From: Terasakiella sp. SH-1
GTDB lineage: Bacteria > Pseudomonadota > Alphaproteobacteria > Rhodospirillales > Terasakiellaceae
Assembly: GCF_004564135.1 (NCBI RefSeq)
Contig: NZ_CP038255.1
Coordinates: forward strand, 1,768,501-1,832,500
DNA: 64,000 nt
Reading direction: 5' to 3'
Part shown: positions 36,201 through 44,631 of the stretch, piece after piece
Layout: each line of letters opens with the position of its first letter
How positions within the stretch are numbered: position 1 is the stretch's first letter
Notes under the pieces: model-generated
Seen by the model: only the letters and a program-made list of their open reading frames with translations
The model's database searches: none
Told to the model about the DNA's origin: nothing
Made by a program: the position numbers and the translations under genes

Positions 36201-39200
36201 CACCGGATAACTTATCCGCACCACTCTGACCTTTAAGAAGGTCTGAACCAGCTGAACCGTTCAATGTGTCAGCTCCAGCCCCACTAATCAGAACATCGTT
36301 CCCTTCTGTTCCAACCAAGTTTTCATTACTGACCTCTGCGGCAAAAACTTTTTGAGCAATGCCATTGCTATCACCGTCATTACCTGCTGACTGCCAAGTC
36401 ATCACCAAGCTACCATCTTCCAAGCTCGTAATCGAAGGCTGGTTTTGATCGCCGGAATGATAATCATTCACCAGGAAATAGCTGCCGCTTTGATTACCGG
36501 CAGCATCATAGCGTTGCGCAAGAATGCCATCATTGGCACCATCATAGCCATAGGTCTCCCAGGCAACAACAAAGCCGCCATCAGCCAGACCCACCACATC
36601 ATTATAATATTGTTGGCCCCAGGTATGGACCGTATTGACATGGAATTCCCTGCCAACTCGGACTCCATTACTATCATAACGTTGCGCGAAAATACCATAA
36701 TCACTCCCGTCCTGCTTATGAGAACTCCACGTGACAATAAAACCACCATCTTTAAGGTTGCTAATTGAAGCAAGGTGCTGAACCGAACTGGTATAGCTAT
36801 TCACCTGGAATTCAGAACCCTTCTTGTGACCTGAAGCATCAAAAGCCTGACCAAAGATGCCTACAGTGCTTCCATCACGATTACCTGCATCTTGCCAAAC
36901 AACAGCGTAACCGCCATCACCCAAAGTCGTAACCTGAGGTAAGCCAAGGTCTCCTCCTGCATTTGTAATATGCGTTTCACCTCCAATTGGGGAAGAGTTG
37001 GCATCATAAAGTTGGGACGTAATATACCCATCACTACTATCATTCCAAACCACTAGGAAATTACCATTCTCGAAAGATGTAATGGCATTCTGTCTTTGAT
37101 CCCATGAAGTCTCATGGCTCACATGGAATTCTCCACTCACTGGATTGCCATTGCCATCATAACGTTGGGCATAAATGCCATTTTCGCTTCCATCCTGACC
37201 ATAGCTATCCCAGCTCACAACGAAACCACCATCAGCCATACCTGTAACTGAGGGTACACCCTGGCTATTATTGGTATATGTATTTATCTGGAATTCACCA
37301 CCAATTTTATGGCCTGCCCCATCATAGCGTTGACCATAGATACCCGAGCTGCTCCCGTCCTGAGGGCTATCCCAGACAACGACGTATCCTCCACCTTCAA
37401 GGGCGGCAACATTCGGTGATTGTTGGCTCCCTGACGTAAAGCTATTGACCTGCTGCTCAGAACCTTCATGTAACACAAGAGGGCCTGAGTTCAACCCGAC
37501 ACCAACCGCCATATCCGCATAAGTGACATTGCCGCCCTCATCCGTCACCGTGTAGGTGAAGCTATCTTCGCCGGAGGCTCCGGCATTAGCTTCAAACTCA
37601 TAAGCCCCGGTGTTCGCATCCACAATACGCACCCGACCATTGGCGCTCGCAACCCAGCCATCTGCATCAGCGACACCATCAAGCGCATAAGTCAGGGTAA
37701 CATCACCATCCTCATCAGAACCATCTGCTCCACCAAAAGCGCCTAACTTCCAACTCGCAACATCCCCTGCATTTAGAACAATCGAACCACCATCGCCAAC
37801 AGGCGCTGACGTCAAATCCATGCTCCCGTCTGCAAACTGAACCGTCTCAATGTTGCTCAGTGTATCCGTCTCACCACTGGCCATATGAAGAACTGACCAG
37901 CTGTCTGCTTCACCGTCATAACGCAGCTGGTAATCGGCCTTTTTGCCCGTAAAGACAGCCATATCCGTGCCCATTCCACCATCAAGCACATCATCACCGG
38001 CACCACCATGCAGCTCATCATTACCGGAACCACCAAACAAGGTATCATTCCCGGCATTCCCTTTGATATAGTTATCAGCTTGGTTACCAACCAATTCATC
38101 TTCAAACTCAGATCCAACAAGGTTTTCAATGTTCTGAAGCCCATCTTCACCGAAACCCTCATTTTCAACTAAGTCTAGTGAGACACCGACATGTGAATCA
38201 GCATACGAGAGAGAGTTTAGATCACCGTCTTTCCAATAATTTTCTATATCCGAATTGGCCTCAAAATACTCTTTAGATAAATTACCAAGCAAAGCAAGGG
38301 AACCCTCATCACCCTCAAAACGTAGTAACTCTACATTCTCAAGAACATCACGATCCCCTGATGAAGTATGGGTAATCTCAAAGCCACCGTTAGAGTCAGT
38401 TTCTTCAATTTGATAGTCCTCCAATGCCCCTTCAAAAACAGCAACATCTAAACCATCGCCACCCTGAATGACATCGTCTCCTACACCACCAATAAAAGTG
38501 ATATCTTCACCTCGGGCAATCAGGGTATTATCTCCACTCCCCCCCACAAGGACCGAGTTATCATAACCCACAAGAACAGTATCATCAGAATTACTGCTAT
38601 CTTGCAGAATATTGCCGCCTGCCTTGTTATCAATTAATACGTCAACTCCAGTATTGCCGATATCAACTTTCTGTCCGGACTCGCCCCCCATAAACTGAAC
38701 CGTTTTGCCGTCACTCGTCTTGAGAATAGTTGTATCTCCACCAACGATGAGCATATTTCCTGCCGCTGGTGCTTGGTCGGAAAGTTCGACCTCTGCAATA
38801 CTGCCCTTATTGCCATCTTTGAAGCTGAATTCACCTTCTTGGCGAATGAAATTGCCATTATCGTAACGATCAGAAGAGTTAGATGATAAAGACACCTCTT
38901 CGATACCAAACTGTGACAAAGTGTAAAGCTCATTACCATCGCTAACACCATTGACATCCTTATCGACCCAAACACGGAGCCATTTCCATGTCGCATCGTT
39001 CTCATTAAGGACACCGTCAGAATTACTATCTGCCAAGGCTAGGTCTTCAAAAGACCTAATCATTTCATTATTACTGGCAATTACACCATCCTGGTCAAAA
39101 TCAACAACCATGAAGCCATGATTAGGCATAATCCAGCCAGTTTGTTCTGCTACGCTATCCCCATTAAGGTCGAAACTCACATCATTTTGATCAATTCCCA

Positions 39201-42200
39201 AGGTTGAGACACGACTGCCAAACAAATTCATGACCAAAGCGTTTCCGCCCTGAGCACCATCTGCGTGTATCATCGGGCTTCCATCACCTGTGCCAAAAGC
39301 CGCATCAGCAAAAACCCCGGTGCGTCCGTCTGCGAACTTGAAAGCCCCCTTACCAAAGACCGTATTTCCTTCTATCTCTTCAATGACCTGATCGCTGGCC
39401 AACGTAATTTCCGTTACGCCAGCTTGATCCATAGTTAAGACTTCACCTGCCTTGGAAATACCGTCTCCATTATCCATCCAGACTTTGAATTTACTCCAAT
39501 CCTTATCTTCACTGGATAATACGCCATCTTCATTTGTATCAAAGGCCTGTAAACCTTCTAAGTCAGTTCGCGCCCCTTCCTTATACCCAACAAAAGAAAG
39601 CTCATCATATTCGGTAATCAAGCCATCATTGTTTGCATCTAAAGCCAACAGGCCATCACCTTCACCGACCCAGCCGCGTTGTTCAACCCAGCCATCACCG
39701 TCCAGATCGAACATGGCATCAGACATGTCCACAGGTATGAGTTTGACCCCATCACCATCCATATCCAGAACGATCGGTTTGCCACCACCAAAGACACTCG
39801 TTACAACAGTCACCACCGTAGCTGCTGCAATCACGACCGGGTTCATGGATACAGCTGCTGCCGTCCACATAAACGTATTGATCCCCCCTTCAACAGACGG
39901 ATTTTCGACAAAACCAATGGCAGAAACAATTGCGTTGACCGCAGGTACAGGTAACCCTGCACCAACAGCATTGGCAACATGCAACCCTGCATTTACAACC
40001 GTTGCCGGTGTTGGATTATCAATAGCACTAATTACAGAGAGAGCTGCACCAGCACCGGCAAAAACACCATCAAGCACTTTTTGGTCAACTTGAAACATGC
40101 CTTGTTTATAAGTACCTATATCCAGGGCCTTCGCAACTTCTACCTTAAAGCCAGTATCAAATTGCATCCCTGCTTGAAGGGCCGTATGAACGGCACCTGC
40201 CGTATTCCGAATTGTCGGTCTGTCAATCGCATTTGCAACAGAGGCAAGGGTATGTAGTGCCATACCGCCATCGCTGAGGTAATTACCCAAACGCGTACCT
40301 TTTGTGATAGGACCTTTATCCTCAATACCCAACTGTCGCGCTGTATTCTCAAGAAAGTTTTTATCCAAAGACATACCAACAGCTTGAACGGTCCTGACCG
40401 TACTGGATAAAGCTCTTAAAACATTTGCCGAAGATGGGTTCTCTACAGCATTTGAGACTGAATCAAATGCCATTTTCGTATCATATAACGCCAACCAACC
40501 TGGATTAGTCGCCAATGCAGTGATAGAGCCAGACGTGCTATGTTGTCCAATAAACTGACCAAATGGAAGAGTTATACCACCTGGTGTTACTCTAGTTGTA
40601 TTGTACTTGAGCCAGTTTGTATAAGACTGAGGGTCGGCATCAGTAGATACAGGCAACGAGATGACATCTTGCTGTGTACCAGCATTATCTATGCGTTCTT
40701 TAACGACGTCAGAAAGCGTATCATTACCAGAGCCACCAATTAGCTTATCTACGCCGAAAGAACCTGTGATAAGCTTCGTTGAATCGCTGAGCTTCGATGC
40801 GTAATGGTTTAGCTTGCTTGCATCATAATTATCATAAGAAATGTCATAGCTGTTTTCAGGATTTACAGCATCAACGATCTTGATCACATCGTCCGGCGAA
40901 AAGTCCAGTTTATATTCCCGTCCGTCATCCGTAGCGAACGACATTTCACCGGATTCATAAGAACGAAGCCAACCACCATTTACACCCGTTGCCTGATAAG
41001 AAGCATTAGCATCTTCTGCAGTATATTCAACTGTTCTAAACCCGTCGTCCCAGTAATAATCTTTGGTTGCTTTATCCAATGTTTCATGCTGTACATAGCC
41101 ACTGTCAACATCCCATGTAACATTGTGAGTTTGCTTACTATTTCCATCTAAGCTAGTAACATAACGCGCACCAGTATCATCCCAGTTACGTACGACAGAT
41201 GTCCCGTCTGTGTTTTCAGTAACGGAGCGGACTGTTTCACTATCTCCATCAAAAGCAAATACAGTCTCTCGTGTACCATCTTTAAAATAGGTGACAATAC
41301 GATTGTCATCGTTCGCAACTTCAAATTCGGTATTGTCACTAAAATTATATACGATTTTATTTGCAGTATGAGCTACAGTTGCAACAACTTCACTTGTCAT
41401 CGGGTCCGTTAACAGCCCTGATAGCACCCCATCTTCACCCAACACTGTGCTTTCAACTAAACCCGCAAGATCACCGGCTTCAGCTCCATATGAGATTACC
41501 TTATTAGCAATATCTCCATTTTCATTGTAGGTATCTAAAACCTGGTCCCCATTAGGGCGCAAAGTAATAACATGATCACCATCTTCGATGTCTAGACTAC
41601 CTTGCCCTCGATAGTCATAAACTTTAGTCCCGTCAGACTGCTTCTCAACAATAGCAACAGCTTGATTGTTTTCAGCCAAAATACCATGTGTGATGCTACC
41701 ATTATCACGATACCAAGTTTCAGACATCCCAGAGAATTGGTCATGTCCTACCGGATAATCAATTTTTGCTGAAACTACCCCATCGCTAAAATAGCGTTCA
41801 ATAATCCCAGATGTCCGATCAACACTCCAAAAACCAGGTTCAATTTTGATGTTAGCAGCTTCTGCATCCCCATAACCGGCTGAGATTGTTTCTTTAATCG
41901 TTTCATAAACCCCTGCTTGATGCATGGCTGTATTATCCGAATTGAAAACAATCTTATTCTCAACTTTGTCATAACGAGTAACTGCGTGAATATACTCTAC
42001 GATTTCGCCATAGTTTCTTGCTATATAATTTGCAAATAACTGTGCTTCTACAGGTGTTTCAGGAATATCCCGCCCTGTCTCAAAAAAACCAAACTTTGCA
42101 GCTTCTGCTTTTCGACGGTTATCAATGCCTCCATCACGCGAATCAGAAACCCCAGCAATCGTGGCAGGTTTATTTGAACGAAAACGAACTTCCATCCACG

Positions 42201-42786
42201 CATCATCGCGTCGCCCATCTGCCAATGCTTTTGACAAGTTAGGACCAATCAGACCTACATTATTATAGGCCATAGAGGTCAAAACCACTAATTCCTGGCT
42301 TTGTTCCAATTGACTAACCAGTTGATCAGCAACCTCAACACCATAGCCAGCTTGCTTATCCAGCCGGTTATGAATTTGGCTTTTCACCGCTTGAATATAT
42401 TCTTCGTACGTATTGTCTAATAATGTGTTTTTCTGTGAAGTTATCACCGTATAATTAAGCTGCCCATTCTTTTGGGCTCGACTAAGAAGGCTTTCCTGAT
42501 CTGCGACAGATGTGCCTTTCTTCTTAGTATTCGCAAGTTCTACTAGAACCTTATGATCATCAGCTGTGAATTTAATTCCTGTTCCTTCGAGTTTTTTATT
42601 AATTGTTTTTAACTCTCTAGCAGCCCACTTATTCTTGCCTTTTTCATAGATCAACGCATAACCATACCCAATAGTAGGGACCCCTTTGGAATCTATATAG
42701 GTTTTATTTTCATCTCTGCCTTCCGCACTTTTCAGTTTTTCTTTAAGGGCTACGTCAAAATCAGTAAGTTTAGTAACTTGAATCAT
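30280..42786 (-). CDS. Giant RTX protein with N-terminal lysozyme-like domain
   Basis: The 4168-residue protein starts with a GH24/pesticin-like muramidase domain (about 1-230) whose triad is readable: E22, D32 and T38 (SAEGRDENKTYIDSKGVPTI). SMAYNNVGLIGPNLSKAL is also typical of such domains. It continues with GGSGNDTL near residue 685, calcium-binding DxDGDG repeats (about 1010-1295) of the RTX-toxin type, RTX nonapeptides near 1550-1600, three 610-residue repeats (about 1773-3664) and a final RTX block (GGSGDDILNGGAGNDILDGG) before a C-terminal tail, the usual type I export signal. AGAAG precedes the ATG. The exporter gene across the intergenic region is disrupted at 45346, so export may need an exporter encoded elsewhere. 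Confidence 0.92.
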   Translation of the reverse strand: MIQVTKLTDFDVALKEKLKSAEGRDENKTYIDSKGVPTIGYGYALIYEKGKNKWAARELKTINKKLEGTGIKFTADDHKVLVELANTKKKGTSVADQESLLSRAQKNGQLNYTVITSQKNTLLDNTYEEYIQAVKSQIHNRLDKQAGYGVEVADQLVSQLEQSQELVVLTSMAYNNVGLIGPNLSKALADGRRDDAWMEVRFRSNKPATIAGVSDSRDGGIDNRRKAEAAKFGFFETGRDIPETPVEAQLFANYIARNYGEIVEYIHAVTRYDKVENKIVFNSDNTAMHQAGVYETIKETISAGYGDAEAANIKIEPGFWSVDRTSGIIERYFSDGVVSAKIDYPVGHDQFSGMSETWYRDNGSITHGILAENNQAVAIVEKQSDGTKVYDYRGQGSLDIEDGDHVITLRPNGDQVLDTYNENGDIANKVISYGAEAGDLAGLVESTVLGEDGVLSGLLTDPMTSEVVATVAHTANKIVYNFSDNTEFEVANDDNRIVTYFKDGTRETVFAFDGDSETVRSVTENTDGTSVVRNWDDTGARYVTSLDGNSKQTHNVTWDVDSGYVQHETLDKATKDYYWDDGFRTVEYTAEDANASYQATGVNGGWLRSYESGEMSFATDDGREYKLDFSPDDVIKIVDAVNPENSYDISYDNYDASKLNHYASKLSDSTKLITGSFGVDKLIGGSGNDTLSDVVKERIDNAGTQQDVISLPVSTDADPQSYTNWLKYNTTRVTPGGITLPFGQFIGQHSTSGSITALATNPGWLALYDTKMAFDSVSNAVENPSSANVLRALSSTVRTVQAVGMSLDKNFLENTARQLGIEDKGPITKGTRLGNYLSDGGMALHTLASVANAIDRPTIRNTAGAVHTALQAGMQFDTGFKVEVAKALDIGTYKQGMFQVDQKVLDGVFAGAGAALSVISAIDNPTPATVVNAGLHVANAVGAGLPVPAVNAIVSAIGFVENPSVEGGINTFMWTAAAVSMNPVVIAAATVVTVVTSVFGGGKPIVLDMDGDGVKLIPVDMSDAMFDLDGDGWVEQRGWVGEGDGLLALDANNDGLITEYDELSFVGYKEGARTDLEGLQAFDTNEDGVLSSEDKDWSKFKVWMDNGDGISKAGEVLTMDQAGVTEITLASDQVIEEIEGNTVFGKGAFKFADGRTGVFADAAFGTGDGSPMIHADGAQGGNALVMNLFGSRVSTLGIDQNDVSFDLNGDSVAEQTGWIMPNHGFMVVDFDQDGVIASNNEMIRSFEDLALADSNSDGVLNENDATWKWLRVWVDKDVNGVSDGNELYTLSQFGIEEVSLSSNSSDRYDNGNFIRQEGEFSFKDGNKGSIAEVELSDQAPAAGNMLIVGGDTTILKTSDGKTVQFMGGESGQKVDIGNTGVDVLIDNKAGGNILQDSSNSDDTVLVGYDNSVLVGGSGDNTLIARGEDITFIGGVGDDVIQGGDGLDVAVFEGALEDYQIEETDSNGGFEITHTSSGDRDVLENVELLRFEGDEGSLALLGNLSKEYFEANSDIENYWKDGDLNSLSYADSHVGVSLDLVENEGFGEDGLQNIENLVGSEFEDELVGNQADNYIKGNAGNDTLFGGSGNDELHGGAGDDVLDGGMGTDMAVFTGKKADYQLRYDGEADSWSVLHMASGETDTLSNIETVQFADGSMDLTSAPVGDGGSIVLNAGDVASWKLGAFGGADGSDEDGDVTLTYALDGVADADGWVASANGRVRIVDANTGAYEFEANAGASGEDSFTYTVTDEGGNVTYADMAVGVGLNSGPLVLHEGSEQQVNSFTSGSQQSPNVAALEGGGYVVVWDSPQDGSSSGIYGQRYDGAGHKIGGEFQINTYTNNSQGVPSVTGMADGGFVVSWDSYGQDGSENGIYAQRYDGNGNPVSGEFHVSHETSWDQRQNAITSFENGNFLVVWNDSSDGYITSQLYDANSSPIGGETHITNAGGDLGLPQVTTLGDGGYAVVWQDAGNRDGSTVGIFGQAFDASGHKKGSEFQVNSYTSSVQHLASISNLKDGGFIVTWSSHKQDGSDYGIFAQRYDSNGVRVGREFHVNTVHTWGQQYYNDVVGLADGGFVVAWETYGYDGANDGILAQRYDAAGNQSGSYFLVNDYHSGDQNQPSITSLEDGSLVMTWQSAGNDGDSNGIAQKVFAAEVSNENLVGTEGNDVLISGAGADTLNGSAGSDLLKGQSGADKLSGGSGDDILNGGAGNDVLDGGSGDDVAVLSGNQADYQLRYDKATDHWTVLHVVTGEEDSLSNIETIRFADGLMDLTSVPVSDGGSIILNPGDIASWKLGAIGGADGSDEGSDVTLTYALDGVADADGWVAMDNGRVRIVDANTGSYEFEAHANGSGEDSFTYTVMDEVGNVTYADMAVGVGLNSGPLVLNEGSEQQVNSFTSGSQQSPNVAALEGGGYVVVWDSPQDGSSSGIYGQRYDGAGHKIGGEFQINTYTNNSQGVPSVTGMADGGFVVSWDSYGQDGSENGIYAQRYDGNGNPVSGEFHVSHETSWDQRQNAITSFENGNFLVVWNDSSDGYITSQLYDANSSPIGGETHITNAGGDLGLPQVTTLGDGGYAVVWQDAGNRDGSTVGIFGQAFDASGHKKGSEFQVNSYTSSVQHLASISNLKDGGFIVTWSSHKQDGSDYGIFAQRYDSNGVRVGREFHVNTVHTWGQQYYNDVVGLADGGFVVAWETYGYDGANDGILAQRYDAAGNQSGSYFLVNDYHSGDQNQPSITSLEDGSLVMTWQSAGNDGDSNGIAQKVFAAEVSNENLVGTEGNDVLISGAGADTLNGSAGSDLLKGQSGADKLSGGSGDDILNGGAGNDVLDGGSGDDVAVLSGNQADYQLRYDKATDHWTVLHVVTGEEDSLSNIETIRFADGLMDLTSVPVSDGGSIILNPGDIASWKLGAIGGADGSDEGSDVTLTYALDGVADADGWVAMDNGRVRIVDANTGSYEFEAHANGSGEDSFTYTVMDEVGNVTYADMAVGVGLNSGPLVLNEGSEQQVNSFTSGSQQSPNVAALEGGGYVVVWDSPQDGSSSGIYGQRYDGAGHKIGGEFQINTYTNNSQGVPSVTGMADGGFVVSWDSYGQDGSENGIYAQRYDGNGNPVSGEFHVSHETSWDQRQNAITSFENGNFLVVWNDSSDGYITSQLYDANSSPIGGETHITNAGGDLGLPQVTTLGDGGYAVVWQDAGNRDGSTVGIFGQAFDASGHKKGSEFQVNSYTSSVQHLASISNLKDGGFIVTWSSHKQDGSDYGIFAQRYDSNGVRVGREFHVNTVHTWGQQYYNDVVGLADGGFVVAWETYGYDGANDGILAQRYDAAGNQSGSYFLVNDYHSGDQNQPSITSLEDGSLVMTWQSAGNDGDSNGIAQKVFAAEVSNENLVGTEGNDVLISGAGADTLNGSAGSDLLKGQSGADKLSGGSGDDILNGGAGNDVLDGGSGDDVAVLSGNQADYQLRYDKATDHWTVLHVVTGEEDSLSNIETIRFADGLMDLTSVPVSDGGSIILNPGDIASWKLGAIGGADGSDEGSDVTLTYALDGVADADGWVAMDNGRVRIVDANTGSYEFEAHANGSGEDSFTYTVMDEVGNVTYADMAVGVGLNSGPLVLNEGSEQQVNSFTSGSQQSPNVAALEGGGYVVVWDSPQDGSSSGIYGQRYDGAGHKVGGEFQINTYTSSTQREPSVVGLNDGGFVVTWDSYGQDSSDYGIYGQRYDASGAKVNTEFQVSTSVSGRQIRSDLASLGDGGFVVSFHEGGVNNIVVQRYDAAGNKVGGELIANASPGDIGASHIVTLIGGGYVVTWHDAVGRDGSGMGSWAQIFDGDNNKVGGEFLVNSRTSSSEFQPEIAALSDGGFVISWSAYQQGGVHFQRYDATGNKIGGETLATTTTSTTVHMYSDVIGLDDGGFVITWETNNVDGSGYAIVGQRYDANTQKVGGEFVVNDYTSGNQKYGSLASLADGSFVSTWHSDSAQDGSGNGVYHKLYTAMPTDENLVGTEGNDVLISGAGADTLNGSAGSDLLEGQSGADKLSGGSGDDILNGGAGNDILDGGSGDDCYQINRNRGQDIIRNHREGGSEDKILFGENIANNQLWFRQEGNDLEVSIIGTNDTVTVDDWYLQDGDNMVSSFEVSNGEKIKAANVENLVEAMAAFSPPSYGETELLNELHNQLENVITANWE
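31793..37468 (-). repeat. Three 1830-bp near-perfect tandem repeats in the RTX gene
   Basis: Sequence recurs with an exact period of 1830 bases (31793, 33623, 35453, then a partial unit 37283-37468). The units I compared are essentially identical. Differences show only at the outer edges: for example CCAACTTTAT near 31815 against CCAATTTTAT in the next unit, and CTTCATGTAAC at 37466 against CTTCATTTAAC. Each 610-residue unit holds several GGYVVVWDS...GIYGQRYD modules, one RTX block and a cadherin-like segment. A diverged unit precedes the final RTX block (about 30870-31790). Identity at DNA level means recent duplication or gene conversion. Confidence 0.95.
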
Positions 42787-42794
42787 GATCTTCT

Positions 42795-43748
42795 CTATTT
42801 CAATCTTGCGGGTTCATAACGACAGGAAACGGGGGCGGGATAATCGTATTTATCGTCTATTGGAGGATAGGATTTTAATGGGATTTCAGTAAACCAGAGA
42901 CTGGCAACATTCAACGACCGAAAAATTTCAAGAGCTAGTGATCTTCCCGCAACCTTCAGCAACACTTCAAGACTGTTTTGGTCATTGATTCTTATATTGT
43001 CTTTCAGGTCATATTGGGCTCCAATCTGTAAACCAATAGAGCGGCATTGGTTTAGGTCTACAAATACATATGTTCCTCCACCAGAATAGCCAAAGAATTC
43101 CCTTCCATTTTCATCTACAAAGTACTTTTTGACATTGCCAAGCCAATCAATTTCCCAGTTTGGTCTGCCACCTGAACTGGCTATTATGAAACGGTCCTTT
43201 TCGCCACTGAATGGATACACCCTAAAATTATGAGTTGAATTATAGAGTTCACTCCTAAACATCCACGGACATTGTCTTCTCCAGTCTGAAAACTTTTCAT
43301 GTCCGTATTTATTCGCAACGAATGCAGGTTCCTGAATTTTCACATCATCCCAACTCAAAAGCTTCTTTAGAACACTGTCGCACCATGGCTGATTGGGATA
43401 ATCCGCCTCCGGCGTTTTCTTATGTAAAAAATGCTTCACATCCAACCATTCTTCACGCTTCAAAAGTTCCCTTAAGATTGGCTCTTTTCTTGCGTCTGGT
43501 ATATACGTGAGCTCCAATACATTCATACCTAGGATTTCTTCATCACTGGGCCACCTATCTCGCCAGTTCGCAGGTTCCAAAGGCATTTGCTCAGCCCCGC
43601 GGGCATTATGCGTTACACACAATAACGCCAACAAGAAAAACGAAACCTTTTTTAACCGGCATAAATCAGAAACCGCCTTATTCAGTTTAACTGCATCCAA
43701 TAGCGCATTTATTCTATTTTCATCATCAACTAGCTTGGCGAGTATCAT
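42795..43748 (-). CDS. Secreted or membrane-anchored hypothetical protein in the RTX operon
   Basis: The ATG at 43748 shares its A with the stop of the GNAT gene (TGATG), so the two are coupled. The 317-residue protein has a long N-terminal extension before a hydrophobic segment (KKVSFFLLALLCVTHNARGA), which could be a signal peptide or an anchor. The remaining 260 residues are rich in W, Y and D (for example WRDRWPSDEEILGMNVLELT and SDWRRQCPWMFRSELYNSTH) with four cysteines that could form disulfides. I do not recognise the family. It ends 8 bases before the giant RTX gene starts. A periplasmic protein next to a secreted lysozyme-domain protein could be an inhibitor or a chaperone; this is a guess. 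Confidence 0.7.
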   Translation of the reverse strand: MILAKLVDDENRINALLDAVKLNKAVSDLCRLKKVSFFLLALLCVTHNARGAEQMPLEPANWRDRWPSDEEILGMNVLELTYIPDARKEPILRELLKREEWLDVKHFLHKKTPEADYPNQPWCDSVLKKLLSWDDVKIQEPAFVANKYGHEKFSDWRRQCPWMFRSELYNSTHNFRVYPFSGEKDRFIIASSGGRPNWEIDWLGNVKKYFVDENGREFFGYSGGGTYVFVDLNQCRSIGLQIGAQYDLKDNIRINDQNSLEVLLKVAGRSLALEIFRSLNVASLWFTEIPLKSYPPIDDKYDYPAPVSCRYEPARLK

Positions 43749-44230
43749 CACAAACTCTCCAGCACATAATTCCCACCAGTTTGCTTGAAGCCCAATTTGC
43801 GTAACATATGATCCGTGCGCACAGGCTCAATCCCGGTAGTGACATTGACATGAAGGTCATTTGCCTCAGCTTCCTTGGCCCATAGTCTCAAGGCGCGTAA
43901 CAGGTTTAGAGCAGCTGAACCGCCGCGGGCTTCTGGAATCACATAAAATAACTGAACCGTTGCGGTACGAACGGCAGAAAAATAATATTCCCCCAAGACC
44001 ACGATCGCCATACCGACCATTTCATCACCACGTTCAGCAATTATAAGGCCGGGGTTGCCATCTTTGAGACCACGGTGACCTATCTCCTGCATACGTGCAT
44101 CATCCATTGGCAGATGGCGATACCAGCTTTCGGCATGTAATTTTCGACCCAGATCAATCATCTTATCTATATCTTGCTGTGACTTTGCAAAACGGATGGC
44201 CACTGCTTTTGATGAAATCTTCTTCTGCAT
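43748..44230 (-). CDS. GNAT-family N-acetyltransferase
   Basis: I use the ATG at 44230 (MQKKISSKAVAIRF), preceded by AGAAGG about 13 bases upstream; longer frames reach 44296. The protein of about 160 residues shows the GNAT pattern: AIRFAKSQQDIDKMIDLGRK, GLIIAERGDEMVGMAIVVLG, then VQLFYVIPEARGGSAALNLL with the acetyl-CoA loop (RGGSA), and HMLRKLGFKQTGGNYVLE at the end. It is first in the minus-strand operon with the secreted protein and the RTX giant, and so may acylate a partner of the RTX protein. It is a GNAT, not a HlyC-type acyltransferase. Confidence 0.8.
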   Translation of the reverse strand: MQKKISSKAVAIRFAKSQQDIDKMIDLGRKLHAESWYRHLPMDDARMQEIGHRGLKDGNPGLIIAERGDEMVGMAIVVLGEYYFSAVRTATVQLFYVIPEARGGSAALNLLRALRLWAKEAEANDLHVNVTTGIEPVRTDHMLRKLGFKQTGGNYVLESL

Positions 44231-44631
44231 CACTTTTTCACTACCTTCTAGTTTAACCATTAGTTTTATTGCTAATAACCTGCCTAAAAAGAACACAGCC
44301 TAGCAAAAGTCATCAGCAAGATATAAATCAACCAATAATTGACAATTCGATTGCAACGCAGTATCCACAAAACACGAATCGAAGACAACCTATTATTGAA
44401 CAAGAGCTATAAAAGACACACACGATAAGAAATAAATTCTTAATTTTCAATTCACTAGAAAAAATCACCTTACCTCACCACTACGTAAAACCACCTATAC
44501 AATAGAATGCAAGCGGGATAATACTAATGGCACAAACATTATCACCCAAAAGGATGGTCAGGTGATTTTCTACTTATGATATTATTTCACAATCAATCGA
44601 CTTACATCTTATTTTAGAAAAACTCTCAACA
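44231..44631. promoter_or_regulatory. Divergent intergenic region of the RTX locus
   Basis: About 400 AT-rich bases lie between the GNAT-RTX operon (minus) and the exporter gene (plus), so both promoters should be here. I found no convincing -35/-10 pair and no gene. Confidence 0.45.

Noticed and set aside
32785-36773. Repeated open frames on both strands of the RTX gene, identical at 1830-base spacing
   Set aside because: They are shadows of the giant RTX frame, reproduced because the underlying DNA is repeated; none has a ribosome site or a recognisable product.
31793-37468. CRISPR-like periodic repeats
   Set aside because: The period is 1830 bases and the units are coding; no short repeat-spacer array was seen anywhere in the window.
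43748-44230. HlyC-type toxin acyltransferase in the RTX operon
   Set aside because: The motifs are those of GNAT acetyltransferases; the HlyC pattern is not present.
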